Of a stretch of 64,000 bases of DNA, positions 43,488-52,302 are shown one piece after another (position 1 is the stretch's first letter; each line of letters begins with the position of its first letter). A program made the translations under genes and the position numbers. The notes beneath the pieces are model-generated. The model saw only the letters and a list, made by a program, of their open reading frames with translations. It ran no database searches and was not told the DNA's origin. The DNA comes from Arenimonas oryziterrae DSM 21050 = YC6267 (lineage in GTDB: Bacteria; Pseudomonadota; Gammaproteobacteria; Xanthomonadales; Xanthomonadaceae), in contig NZ_ATVD01000001.1 of the NCBI RefSeq assembly GCF_000420545.1, forward strand, positions 868,001 to 932,000, read 5' to 3'.

Positions 43488-44753
43488 TCAGTCGAACAGC
43501 CCGGCCTGCCGGGGCGGCGGCGCGAGCAACGTGCGCAGCCGATCCGGGCGATCCAGGGCGCCGTGCGGGTGATGGTCGGGCAACTGGACGAAGGGCAGCA
43601 TCTTCTTCACCGGCGCGCGCAGTCGCGCGAGATCGTCCAGACGCAGGCGCCGGTGGCCGCGCGCGCTCAGGATCTTGTCGACGTTGCGTGTACCCAGCCC
43701 CGGCACCCGCAACAGGGTCTCGCGTGGCGCGGTATTGAGGTCGACCGGGAAGCAGGCCGGATTGCGCAGCGCCCAGGCGAGTTTCGGATCGATGTCCAGA
43801 TCGAGCAGGGTCGCGCTGCCGTCGGCCGCCCGTGGCGCGATCTCGTCGACCTCGAATTCGTAGAAGCGCAGCAGCCAGTCGGCCTGGTACAGGCGGTGCT
43901 CGCGCACGAGCGGTGGCGATTTCAGCGGCAGGACTTTCGAGGCGTCGGGGATCGGGCTGAAGGCCGAGTAGTACACCCGCTTGAGATGGTAGTCGCCGTA
44001 CAGTCGCACGCTGGTATCGAGTACATCACGATCATCGGCGGCGTCGGCGCCGACGATCATCTGCGTGCTCTGCCCGGCCGAAGCAAAGGTCGGCGCACGG
44101 GCCAGGCGCTTCGCACCCGGCTTCGGTCGCGCCTGCTTGGCTTCCTCGATGCGCCAGCGCAGCTGACCCATGGCATCGCGGATTCCACCGGCATCTTTCT
44201 GCGGCGCCAGCTGCTGCAGACCGGCTTCGGTGGGCAATTCGACATTGATGCTGAGGCGATCGGCATAGCGCCCGGCCAGCGCGAGCAGTTCGGGCGAGGC
44301 CTCGGGAATCGTCTTGAGATGGATGTAGCCGCGGAACTGGTGATCCTCGCGCAGGCAGCGCGCGACTTCCACGAGCTGCTCCATCGTGTAGTCGCCGTTG
44401 CGGATGATGCCGCTCGACAGGAACAGGCCCTCGATGTAGTTGCGCTTGTAGAAGTCCAGCGTCAGCGCCACGACCTCCCCGGTCCGGAAGCGGGCCCGCG
44501 GCACATTACTCGACACGCGATTGACGCAATAGGCGCAGTCGTACACGCAGAAGTTGGTCAGCAGGATCTTCAGCAGCGATACGCAGCGGCCGTCCGGCGT
44601 ATACGAATGGCAGATACCCATGCCGCCGGTACTGCCGATGCCGCCGCCCTTGCCGAGCGAATCCTGCTTGCGCGCGCCGCTCGACGCGCAGGACGCATCG
44701 TATTTGGCGGCATCGGCGAGGATGGCGAGTTTTTCGAGGGTGGACACGGTCAT
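43488..44753 (-). CDS. Putative DNA modification/repair radical SAM protein (TIGR03916)
   Basis: A 421-residue protein. The iron-sulfur motif is C69-x3-C73-x2-C76 (FCVYDCAYC), matching TIGR03916. The C-terminal part (VDLNTAPRETLLRVPGLGTRNVDKIL) is a helix-hairpin-helix of the DNA-binding type. The neighbour downstream is its known partner DUF4130 protein. The pair is predicted to repair or modify DNA; the reaction has not been established in anything visible here. Confidence 0.92.
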   Translation of the reverse strand: MTVSTLEKLAILADAAKYDASCASSGARKQDSLGKGGGIGSTGGMGICHSYTPDGRCVSLLKILLTNFCVYDCAYCVNRVSSNVPRARFRTGEVVALTLDFYKRNYIEGLFLSSGIIRNGDYTMEQLVEVARCLREDHQFRGYIHLKTIPEASPELLALAGRYADRLSINVELPTEAGLQQLAPQKDAGGIRDAMGQLRWRIEEAKQARPKPGAKRLARAPTFASAGQSTQMIVGADAADDRDVLDTSVRLYGDYHLKRVYYSAFSPIPDASKVLPLKSPPLVREHRLYQADWLLRFYEFEVDEIAPRAADGSATLLDLDIDPKLAWALRNPACFPVDLNTAPRETLLRVPGLGTRNVDKILSARGHRRLRLDDLARLRAPVKKMLPFVQLPDHHPHGALDRPDRLRTLLAPPPRQAGLFD

Positions 44754-44837
44754 GGTTCCGCCGAGAGTATCCGACAGTTTTCCGCGTCGCCTGTGTTGGG
44801 ACTGAGAAGGACCCGACCCCTGGCCCGGTATGGAAAA

Positions 44838-44886
44838 CCGGGGTCAGAGTACGTTTTCGATGCCTGTAAATACTACTCTGACCCCC
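44838..44886. repeat. Full copy of dispersed palindrome family A
   Basis: CCGGGGTCAGAGTACG...AATACTACTCTGACCCCC with arms of about 11 bp and a 25-nt centre. It lies between the unknown protein gene 44912-45880 and the radical SAM gene. Confidence 0.8.
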
Positions 44887-44911
44887 TTTTCACCCTTTTC
44901 AAGCAGGGCGG

Positions 44912-45880
44912 TCAGTCAGGCGTTCCGATGCGATAGACCTCGGCAAACCCGGAGGGAATGCCTAATAGCTCGTCCTGCAGCTCGGCATGATTCTTCATGG
45001 CATCCAACCAGGAGAAGTAGCGCTCGATGGTGACCGTCTCGGCAACCGCACGGAGGATGGCGGCGCGATTCTCTGCCGGAAGGAAGGGCCTGCCAGCCTT
45101 GTTTCGTTCCAGATAGGACGTTTTGTAGTCACCACGTAACACGTGGTGCCATGCCCAGGTCACGTTTGGCCAGGACGATGATTTCCATCCGACCGGGCTC
45201 ACCACATCGCCGATGAGCATGCCATGCGCGCCGTACAGCCATTGCATCACCTGAGCATTCCAATGTGCGGAGTCGATCGTCAGCATCGACTTCATCCAAG
45301 GCCCGATCTCCTCGGGCAGCAGGTATTTCGCGCAAAAAAAGGCTGCCGCGGAAAACTCGCGACTGAGTAGGGTCCAGGCCCAACGACCGTCTTGATGGGC
45401 ACCGGGGCGAAGCAGGATTTCACCGGCAAGGCGCTGTGATTCACTCCAGCGTTCCGCACCCATGAGGTAACGGCCCATCGTCGCGAAGACATCGTCGCGG
45501 TACCCCGGATAGGGCTCTGCAATCTGTCCCGGATAGGTGACGAAGAATCCCGATGCCAGGTATTCGAAGAGAGATTCGTAGTCGCTTTCGTGGCCACGCG
45601 GCAACAGCTCAGCCAACAGATAGTGGTACCACTGCGTCCACTCCGGCTGCGGGCCGAACGAGCTGGTGCCGCTGATGATTTCTTCGAGCGGAGGCCTCAG
45701 TTCTGTAATAGACAGGTTGGCCACGCCGGGTAGGAGCTCGTCGAACATCCTCCTCTCTTCACTCGTGAACCACGCCTCACCCATGGCCTCCTTGGGCCGG
45801 CGAAAATGAGCCCTCAGACGCGCGAGAGCATCGGTGTCGATGCCCTCGCCCGGAATCCAGCGGTGGTTTGGCGTGCTCAT
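44912..45880 (-). CDS. Hypothetical protein
   Basis: A 322-residue soluble protein rich in Trp (WTQWYHYLLAELL, WKSSSWPNVTWAWHHVL), with no signal peptide or transmembrane helix. I do not recognise a family. GC content is lower than in neighbouring core genes, consistent with an accessory origin. Repeat family A lies just beyond its stop. Confidence 0.65.
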   Translation of the reverse strand: MSTPNHRWIPGEGIDTDALARLRAHFRRPKEAMGEAWFTSEERRMFDELLPGVANLSITELRPPLEEIISGTSSFGPQPEWTQWYHYLLAELLPRGHESDYESLFEYLASGFFVTYPGQIAEPYPGYRDDVFATMGRYLMGAERWSESQRLAGEILLRPGAHQDGRWAWTLLSREFSAAAFFCAKYLLPEEIGPWMKSMLTIDSAHWNAQVMQWLYGAHGMLIGDVVSPVGWKSSSWPNVTWAWHHVLRGDYKTSYLERNKAGRPFLPAENRAAILRAVAETVTIERYFSWLDAMKNHAELQDELLGIPSGFAEVYRIGTPD

Positions 45881-45959
45881 GGCCGTCGGTAGGTAGGCGA
45901 ATAGAGACGAGAATACGCGAAGGTCGCCGCACTTCCTTCCACATCACGCATCGCGCGGT

Positions 45960-46496
45960 TTATCCCCGCCGCGCGGGCAAAATCCGCGGATTGCACAACA
46001 GTCCTGCCGAAACCAGCGACACCAGCACGCCGACCGGGAAGATTTCGACGAAAGTCATCGGCAGGCGGAACATCGGATCCGCGTATTGGACCTTGAAGGC
46101 ATCCAGTTCTGCAGTCAGTTTCGCGATAGCCTCGGCGCTCGCGCCGTTCGCCTTTTCGCTCGCGATGATCGCCTGCGCGTAGCTGCTGGCGAAGTCCATG
46201 TGGGTGATGGCCTGCACGATTTCCCAGGCGACCACGTAGAAAATCCCGGCGATGAAACTCACGCCCAGACCGACGCCGAGCGCCCGCCAGAACCCGATCA
46301 CCCCGCCCCGGTCCACATCCCGGTGCCGCTTGATGCCCACGAAGACCGCACTGAGCGCGATCAGCATGGTCGTGTAACCGATGACCATGCCGTACTTCAG
46401 CGGCGGCAGGCCGCTGAAGGCGGTGAAGGTCAGAATCTCGAATCCGCCGACGACCAGACCCGCGATCAGGCCGAACTTCAGGATGGTGCGCCACAT
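45960..46496 (-). CDS. DUF4199 membrane protein
   Basis: A 178-residue protein with four transmembrane helices. The LKYGMVIGYTTMLIALSAVFVGIKRHRD segment fits DUF4199. ATG at 46496 is supported by GGAGATT just upstream. The gene is 106 nt downstream of a LuxR-type regulator on the same strand, a common pairing in related bacteria. Function unknown. Confidence 0.7.
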   Translation of the reverse strand: MWRTILKFGLIAGLVVGGFEILTFTAFSGLPPLKYGMVIGYTTMLIALSAVFVGIKRHRDVDRGGVIGFWRALGVGLGVSFIAGIFYVVAWEIVQAITHMDFASSYAQAIIASEKANGASAEAIAKLTAELDAFKVQYADPMFRLPMTFVEIFPVGVLVSLVSAGLLCNPRILPARRG

Positions 46497-46602
46497 GGTG
46501 AATCTCCTCAGGAGGTTGGGAGCCGCCATTGACCGCGATCGGACCCCGTCGGGCAATCGCCCGAACGGGTGATTTTGCCGCAATCACCCCGAATCCGCGG
46601 CC

Positions 46603-47016
46603 TCAGGGCACGATGCCGAGCTCGCGTGCCCGGCGGATCGCGTCGGTGCGCCGCTTCGCCTCGAGTTTCTCGAACACGCGCGCGATATGCGTCTTCACCG
46701 TGTTCGGCGACACGTGTAGGCGCGCCGCGATCTCCTTGTTGGAATGACCGGCGGCCAGCTCCTGCAGGACCTCGAGCTCGCGCTCGCTCAGGCCTAGCGC
46801 CTCCAGCGCTTTCGGGTTGCCATCGAAGGCCGCCGGTGCCGGCGCGGCGAAGACCCGCACGCCCAGCACAATGCCCAGCACCAGGAAGGCCACGGCAATC
46901 AGGAACAGTGTGATGTCGGTCGAATGCGTGCGCGCCAGGCGCTGATAGTCGAGCCACTGCAGGGCGAGCGTGCCCGCCGCCAGCAGCGCGCCGTAGCCGA
47001 CTATCCGCTTCCACAT
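46603..47016 (-). CDS. LuxR-type regulator with N-terminal membrane helices
   Basis: A 137-residue protein. Two transmembrane helices (about 6-24 and 36-56) are followed by a LuxR/GerE helix-turn-helix (LSERELEVLQELAAGHSNKEIAARLHVSPNTVKTHIARVFEKL). There is no receiver domain. Membrane-bound one-component regulators of this size are unusual. ATG at 47016 with GGAGG upstream. Probably regulates, or senses state for, the downstream DUF4199 gene. Confidence 0.8.
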   Translation of the reverse strand: MWKRIVGYGALLAAGTLALQWLDYQRLARTHSTDITLFLIAVAFLVLGIVLGVRVFAAPAPAAFDGNPKALEALGLSERELEVLQELAAGHSNKEIAARLHVSPNTVKTHIARVFEKLEAKRRTDAIRRARELGIVP

Positions 47017-47202
47017 GATCGCCTCCGACGGCCGTGCCCACCGACATTTTAGCGCCGCGGCGCGGGTCGCAAGCAGCGGCCTTCCAGACCGATGAAACCC
47101 TACACCGACGCCTTTCACTCCGGCTTCTCCCACGCGCGGTCAACCTGCCGCCTTGGGCAACGTTGTGGTTTCTCAACGCGGTGCAGACAGGGGAAGAGCG
47201 GC

Positions 47203-48117
47203 ATGAACTTCGGCAGAGCCATATTCACGATTGTCCTGACCGCCGCGACGAGCCTGACCGCGCTCGCCGCCGGCGCCCATGAGCTGCCCGTCGGCGATGG
47301 CCATATCAGCCAGGCGCCCCTTCGCGGCAACGTGTTTGCCTGCCAGACCACGTTCCGTGGCGGCGGCGCGCGCCATGTCGGCGACTGGTTTCATGGCGAT
47401 ACCTGGAACCCGCTGGAAAAACCCCACGTCGCCGGCCGCGTGATGTGGCCGCAGGCCGCGCTGACCATTCGCGCGGGCGCCGATGCCGTGTCGATCCGGA
47501 GCAATGGCCTGCCCGTCGGCCAACCGACCGGCACCTTCCCGATTTCTCCGCGTGACCCGGTGTATCAATACGACACCAATCCCAATGCGATCGCCGAGCA
47601 GTCGCTGTCTTTCGACATTCCACGCGTGCCGGCACGTGCGGCGCAGCCGGGCTGCCTGCCGATGGGCATGATCGGTTACACCACCACCGGCGTCGCGCTC
47701 TACAACGCACTGGACGCGGCCGGTCGCGATGCCGCCGCGCATGAAGTGCAGGACCTGTGCGACGGACATCCGCAAGGCAAGGGCCAATACCACTATCACA
47801 GCGCCTCGCCCTGCTTGCCCGGTGCCAATGCAAATGTCGCGGTGGGCTGGGCCCTGGACGGCTATCCGATTCTTGGCAAGCGCGACGCCAAGGGCGTGCT
47901 CCTCACCAATGCCGATCTCGACGCCTGCCATGGCCGCGCGGAAACGGTGACGGTCGACGGCCGCCGCTACGACTATGCGTACCGGCTGACCGAGGAATAT
48001 CCCTATGTACTCGGCTGCTATGCCGGTACGGTCTTGCCGCAGACACAACAGGCGATTCGCCAGTCGATGGGGCCGCCGCGCGACGGGCCGCCGGGACCTG
48101 GACGGCCGCGGCGATAG
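47203..48117 (+). CDS. YHYH-motif exported protein
   Basis: A 304-residue protein with a signal peptide (about 1-25). The motif GKGQYHYHSASPC (about residue 194) is the hallmark of the YHYH family, with conserved cysteines around it. The C-terminus is a Pro/Gly/Arg tail. The family is exported and of unknown biochemical function. A family A repeat follows the stop. Confidence 0.85.
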   Translation: MNFGRAIFTIVLTAATSLTALAAGAHELPVGDGHISQAPLRGNVFACQTTFRGGGARHVGDWFHGDTWNPLEKPHVAGRVMWPQAALTIRAGADAVSIRSNGLPVGQPTGTFPISPRDPVYQYDTNPNAIAEQSLSFDIPRVPARAAQPGCLPMGMIGYTTTGVALYNALDAAGRDAAAHEVQDLCDGHPQGKGQYHYHSASPCLPGANANVAVGWALDGYPILGKRDAKGVLLTNADLDACHGRAETVTVDGRRYDYAYRLTEEYPYVLGCYAGTVLPQTQQAIRQSMGPPRDGPPGPGRPRR

Positions 48118-48128
48118 CCGAAGAAAAC

Positions 48129-48166
48129 CAGGGTCAGAGTGCCATTTCGAAAAACTGTTCTGACCG
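48129..48166. repeat. Copy of dispersed palindrome family A
   Basis: CAGGGTCAGAGTGCCATTTCGAAAAACTGTTCTGACC with slightly imperfect arms, between the convergent YHYH and 48181-49014 genes. May act as a terminator or mRNA stabiliser for both. Confidence 0.75.
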
Positions 48167-48180
48167 CGAAATTTCGACCG

Positions 48181-49014
48181 TTACTTCTTCGCCGGCACCC
48201 GCCGCAACCCCTGCAATTGTGCCGCCGCCTTGGCATCGCCCAGCGCTTTTGCCCGCTCCAGCAAGGCAAGCGCAGCTGCACGATCGCCGGCCTGATTGCG
48301 ACTCAGCCTGACCTGGGCGGCGTTGTAGGCGGCGATGGCGCTACCCATCTTCGCGCCGGCTTCGAAGTCGGCGAGTGCGCCATCCGGGCACAGGAGAAAA
48401 ACGTCGTTGCCGACACCGGCGAGCAACATCATCTCGGCATCTTCCGGACCGAAGCGATCTTCCAGGCCGGCCGCCCACCCGACGGTCAACGGCACCAGGA
48501 CTTCCTTGCCGGTAGGCACGAAGTAGCGCCCGGCGCCACGGCGCACCGTGAACGCCTGCCGCGTCGTACGCATGCCGCCCTTGCTGTCCATCCAGAGAAA
48601 ACCATCCATGCCGGTCACCGGGAATCCCTTGAGCTGCCGCGACAGCTGCGTGGCGAGCGAGGGCGTTGTCGTCGAAGGCGCCACCCCGGTCCACGACCCG
48701 TGCAGCTCGACCCGCTTGTGTTTCGGCTCCAGCTGCGGGCGCAGCATGCCGGCGAGCTCTGCCACCGTCAGGATGCGCAAATCCGCGCCATACATGCGCC
48801 AAGGACTGCTCTGCAACGCGATTCCAAAGGTGAGCGGATCATCCGGCTGCGCCTGCGTGTACTCGTAGAGCACCTCGGTCGCCGAGCGGCAACCGGGTCC
48901 CTCGCGCTCGCAGACCGGGACGTTGGCGGAGCCAGACAAGGGCAAGGAGTTTTCGCAGGCGCTTGCGACTTGCGTGGCGGCGAGCAGGATCAGCAGAGGG
49001 AAAGCGTTCTTCAA
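48181..49014 (-). CDS. Exported protein of unknown function
   Basis: A 277-residue protein beginning with a TTG start supported by AAGGAAA 6 nt upstream. The signal peptide ends QVASAC, so it could be a lipoprotein. The mature part has four early cysteines and a C-terminal Sel1-like/TPR-like helical segment (AALALLERAKALGDAKAAAQL). Function unknown. No operon partner. Confidence 0.65.
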   Translation of the reverse strand: MKNAFPLLILLAATQVASACENSLPLSGSANVPVCEREGPGCRSATEVLYEYTQAQPDDPLTFGIALQSSPWRMYGADLRILTVAELAGMLRPQLEPKHKRVELHGSWTGVAPSTTTPSLATQLSRQLKGFPVTGMDGFLWMDSKGGMRTTRQAFTVRRGAGRYFVPTGKEVLVPLTVGWAAGLEDRFGPEDAEMMLLAGVGNDVFLLCPDGALADFEAGAKMGSAIAAYNAAQVRLSRNQAGDRAAALALLERAKALGDAKAAAQLQGLRRVPAKK

Positions 49015-49035
49015 TGTTGTTTCCTTGGGCGAAAA

Positions 49036-49056
49036 CCAGGGTCAGTGTGCCATTCA
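49036..49056. repeat. Half copy of dispersed palindrome family A
   Basis: CCAGGGTCAGTGTGCCATTC, the left half only, immediately followed by a second copy. Confidence 0.65.
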
Positions 49057-49063
49057 AAAAAAA

Positions 49064-49104
49064 CCGGGGTCCGAGTGCCATTACGAAATAGGGCTTTGAC
49101 CCAG
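49064..49104. repeat. Copy of dispersed palindrome family A
   Basis: CCGGGGTCCGAGTGCCATTACG...CTTTGACCC, diverged but with recognisable arms. Between 48181-49014 and 49134-49781. Confidence 0.65.
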
Positions 49105-49133
49105 TCTTCACCATTCTTGCTGACTCCACCTCT

Positions 49134-49781
49134 TTAATCTGACTCCGGCCTCCGCGAGGAGGGAGGCAGACAGCCCGCATACCTCATTTGCAGTGCCGGC
49201 AGCTGAGGCGACGGAACCCCAGAATTCATCCGTACGAGATTGGTGGCAACCACGAGCATCAGATTTGCATTCATTATCACTCCAGCAACTTCATGCTCTG
49301 GGAATCTAGCCAGACTTTGAATGACAGGTCGAATGCCCCCGTGGACGAATGAATGCATGGCTCTCCATGTCTCCCGTTTCAGCTCGAGAAGAGATTGGTG
49401 GATATGACTGGGTTCTTTTGCTTCTATTTGATCCAACATTCTTTGTACGTTCGGGCCCATTTCAGTCTCGCCATCGGACTGCACCGCGTCGGGGTTGGGA
49501 GTGACGAACCTAGCAATCCAGCTTTCATTTGCTGCTCGACTGCACCAGATAGCGCGAACGAGCGACTCAAAGGCAGGTCGAACCAAAGTCGTGGCTGGGA
49601 CGTCCAACCCAGCTCGCGCAAGAACAACCTGGCCGAATACATGTTGTCTGACCAACAGGCAATAGCCATGGACGACCATGGAACGACGAGAAGCTGGTTG
49701 CGGCAGATTCGCCCAGAGCGTCTCCACTTCAACGTGAAACTTCTCCGTCTCTTCGACAACTGGCTGCAGACGTCGTTGCAT
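49134..49781 (-). CDS. Helical hypothetical protein
   Basis: A 215-residue, helical, soluble protein. GC is lower than in the core genes. Segment RAMHSFVHGGIRPVIQ is reminiscent of conserved His segments of small accessory helical families (DUF6988-like or HEPN-like, Rx6H), but this is weak. The ATG at 49781 is preceded by GGATAGG. Lies between two family A repeats. Function unknown. Confidence 0.6.
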   Translation of the reverse strand: MQRRLQPVVEETEKFHVEVETLWANLPQPASRRSMVVHGYCLLVRQHVFGQVVLARAGLDVPATTLVRPAFESLVRAIWCSRAANESWIARFVTPNPDAVQSDGETEMGPNVQRMLDQIEAKEPSHIHQSLLELKRETWRAMHSFVHGGIRPVIQSLARFPEHEVAGVIMNANLMLVVATNLVRMNSGVPSPQLPALQMRYAGCLPPSSRRPESD

Positions 49782-49810
49782 GGCCTATCCAAAGAAGATG
49801 AAGAAATTAA

Positions 49811-49851
49811 ACTGGGAGAAGGGTGCCATGTCGAAGCACTACTCCGAACCA
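49811..49851. repeat. Diverged copy of dispersed palindrome family A
   Basis: On the minus strand GGTTCGGAGTAGTGCTTCG...GGCACCCTTCTCCCAG. It contains the stop codon of the DUF6438 gene. Confidence 0.6.
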
Positions 49852-50852
49852 ATTTTAGTCTTCTCCGCCGACCCCTGGATCACCGACTTCTGCAGCTCCA
49901 GCAACTCACGCTTAGCCTCATCATCCGTCGAGTAGGGGTTCTCCGACGCGCGGGCCAGGATATCGGCGGCCTCCTGCGCATGGAAATCGAATCCCTCCGC
50001 GCGTAACGTCGCGATGGCGTCGCCTGACAGGTTGATCCACATCGCCGAGCGCGCGACCTTGTCTACCTCGCGCTCGAACTCGCTCGCGGCCGGGGGCATA
50101 CCCTTGCGCTGGCCAATGTAGTCGACGAGCTCTTTTTTCTGGTCGCCCAGGGTCATCGTCAGTTTATAAGTTGGATGGTCGGTCCAGCCGCCGCGATAGC
50201 TCTCGCGCAGGGACCAGATATCCTTTTCCCGCAGGCTGTCGACGAGACGCCTGACTTCTTCGACGGGCACGCGGTAGGCATGGGTTCCGCGGACATCCAC
50301 GAAGTCGTCGCCCTGGTAGACCACGCGGCCATCGCCATGAATCTCGACCTGGTAGATCGGGCAGGTTCCATAACAGCCGCTCCGGCTCAACGCGATCACG
50401 ACCTGATCCAGAGGTACCTGCGGAAGAGGAACGTGCTTCTCCACCGCCTCGACTTCCGCGATCTGCTCAACGACAACGGCAGGGACCGCTTTGCCCTCTT
50501 GTTCGAAGGGCTGGTAGCGCCAGTCTTTCAGCGTGCCGATCACGGCACGCTGCCTGGGAGTGAGCACCTGGACTCGATCGAGGCGGTCGCGATCTCCGTA
50601 GCAGGCGACCCGACCCGACGCATCTATTCTTAGTGTCAAGTTGAAGCCCCAATCTCCCTCAATCTCGGTGCCGAACGGATAGGTGATCACCGGCAAGGGC
50701 GTGCGGCGATGCGCGGCGGCCACATCCAGATCGACGGCTTGTGCGTCGTTGGGCTTTACGCTGCAAACGCCGACCTGCGGGGCCGGCGGCGTGCCGCAGG
50801 AGGCGCAGAGTCCGGAAAACAGTAGAACGATGATCGTGGTGAGAACGCGCAT
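49839..50852 (-). CDS. DUF6438 lipoprotein
   Basis: A 337-residue protein with a lipoprotein signal (GLCASC, Cys at about residue 19). The middle has the DUF6438 signature LSRSGCYGTCPIYQVEIHGDGRVVYQG with its two cysteines. The helical C-terminus (GDAIATLRAEGFDFHAQEAADILARA) looks like the beginning of ankyrin-type repeats, which often follow DUF6438, and ends soon after as KIGSE. The stop is within a family A repeat, so the C-terminus may be shortened. Confidence 0.78.
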   Translation of the reverse strand: MRVLTTIIVLLFSGLCASCGTPPAPQVGVCSVKPNDAQAVDLDVAAAHRRTPLPVITYPFGTEIEGDWGFNLTLRIDASGRVACYGDRDRLDRVQVLTPRQRAVIGTLKDWRYQPFEQEGKAVPAVVVEQIAEVEAVEKHVPLPQVPLDQVVIALSRSGCYGTCPIYQVEIHGDGRVVYQGDDFVDVRGTHAYRVPVEEVRRLVDSLREKDIWSLRESYRGGWTDHPTYKLTMTLGDQKKELVDYIGQRKGMPPAASEFEREVDKVARSAMWINLSGDAIATLRAEGFDFHAQEAADILARASENPYSTDDEAKRELLELQKSVIQGSAEKTKIGSE

Positions 50853-50904
50853 CCGCTGTTTCCTCGGTGCAGAACTGTTTCAGGAGGACCAGAATCCGTC
50901 CGCG

Positions 50905-50930
50905 ATTGCGAAATACTACTCTGACCCCCT
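50905..50930. repeat. Half copy of dispersed palindrome family A
   Basis: ATTGCGAAATACTACTCTGACCCCC, right half only, in the divergent region between the DUF6438 and DUF418 genes. Confidence 0.7.
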
Positions 50931-51005
50931 TTGAGGATTCCCGGACGGGGGCTTTCGCGGCACGCATGCGCTAGTCTTCCAGCCAGCTTATCGGTGGGGA
51001 ACCGT

Positions 51006-52202
51006 ATGGCAACGATGCAGGGAAGTCCGCTCGCCCGCGAGGAGCGCCTGGACGTGGTGGATGCGCTGCGCGGGTTTGCGCTGTTCGGCATCCTGCTCGC
51101 CAATATTCTTTACTGGTCGGGCTGGGGCATGGTGACCGACGAACAACGGATCGCCTGGGGTGGCGCCTCGGGAGATCTATGGCAATACCGCTTCCACCAT
51201 CTGTTCGTGGACGGCAAGTTCTACACGATCTTCTCGTTCCTGTTCGGCGCCGGGTTTGCGCTGCAACTCGAGCGCCTGCTGCGTCGCGGGCAGGACGGAC
51301 TGCGAATCTACCGCCGTCGCGCCCTGGTGTTGCTGGCGATCGGTGTCGTGCACAACTTCCTGATCTGGGACGGCGACATTCTGCTTTTGTACGCGCTGCT
51401 GGGCTTGCTGCTGCCGCTGTTCCATCGCTGGTCGTCGCGGGCCCTGGTGTGGACGGGGCTGGTGCTCGTGTTCGTGGTGCCGTTCGCGGGCATCGCGTTG
51501 TTCGACGCGCTGGGCTGGAAACCGCAGGACGTTTTCTATTCCCTGAGCAATGACATCGCCCAAGCGCAGGGCGTGAACACCGCACCGGAGCAGATCCTGG
51601 CCTGGATGCAGCGCGAGGATTGGCGCGGCTGGTTCGCCTGGATAAGCAGCGGTCCCGCTTACAGCCTGGGGCTGCGGCTCGAGACGTGGCGCATCCCGAA
51701 GGTGCTCGGCATCATGCTGATCGGCATGGCAGCCGGTCGCGGCTTGACCGATGGAAGTTTGTTGGCGAACCGCGCGTTGTTGCAGCGCGTAGCGATCGGC
51801 GGCTTGCTGATCGGCGTACCGGCATCGCTGGCCTACGCATTTCGCCCCGGGCAAGGCCAAGCCGACTGGCCAGCGCTCATCGGCACGATGCCGCTCGGCA
51901 TGGCCTATGCCGCGGCGTTCGCGCTTGCCTGGCCGTGGGCCTCACGCTGGCTGGGCGTGTTCAGCGCGCCCGGGCGCATGGCGCTGACCAATTACCTCAC
52001 GCAGTCGGTGCTGGGCGTGGTGCTGTTCTACGGTGTGGGTTTTGGACTGGTGGGGCGACTGCCGATCTGGGGTTTCTACGGGTACGCCGTCTTGCTGTTT
52101 GTCGCCCAAGTGGTGTTCTCGCGCTGGTGGCTTGCGCGGCATGAGCAAGGGCCGATGGAAGCGCTGTGGCGTCGTTGGACGTATGGGAAACAGCCGGCGT
52201 AA
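51006..52202 (+). CDS. DUF418 family membrane protein
   Basis: A 398-residue polytopic membrane protein. RLDVVDALRGFALFGILLANI at the N-terminus and ALTNYLTQSVLGVVLFYG...RWWLARHEQGPMEALWRRWTYG at the C-terminus are the hallmarks of the DUF418/YeiB family. ATG at 51006 follows GGTGGGGA. Function is unassigned; likely inner membrane. A family A repeat follows the stop directly. Confidence 0.9.
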   Translation: MATMQGSPLAREERLDVVDALRGFALFGILLANILYWSGWGMVTDEQRIAWGGASGDLWQYRFHHLFVDGKFYTIFSFLFGAGFALQLERLLRRGQDGLRIYRRRALVLLAIGVVHNFLIWDGDILLLYALLGLLLPLFHRWSSRALVWTGLVLVFVVPFAGIALFDALGWKPQDVFYSLSNDIAQAQGVNTAPEQILAWMQREDWRGWFAWISSGPAYSLGLRLETWRIPKVLGIMLIGMAAGRGLTDGSLLANRALLQRVAIGGLLIGVPASLAYAFRPGQGQADWPALIGTMPLGMAYAAAFALAWPWASRWLGVFSAPGRMALTNYLTQSVLGVVLFYGVGFGLVGRLPIWGFYGYAVLLFVAQVVFSRWWLARHEQGPMEALWRRWTYGKQPA

Positions 52203-52206
52203 AACT

Positions 52207-52244
52207 GGGGTCAGAGTGCCAATTCGAAATACTACTCTGACCCC
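52207..52244. repeat. Full copy of dispersed palindrome family A
   Basis: Near-consensus GGGGTCAGAGTGCC-AATTCGAAAT-ACTACTCTGACCCC, just after the DUF418 stop. Perfect 9-bp GGGTCAGAGT-type arms. Confidence 0.85.
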
Positions 52245-52252
52245 TAAAACCA

Positions 52253-52302
52253 AAAACTACTCTGACCCTGCTTTCGGTGTGCCATTTCGCAATACTACTC
52301 GG
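52253..52302. repeat. Second copy of family A, carrying a stop codon
   Basis: ACTACTCTGACCC followed by GTGCCATTTCGCAATACTACTC, i.e. two adjacent half copies. The TAG stop of the large exported protein gene on the minus strand is in the latter half. Confidence 0.75.
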
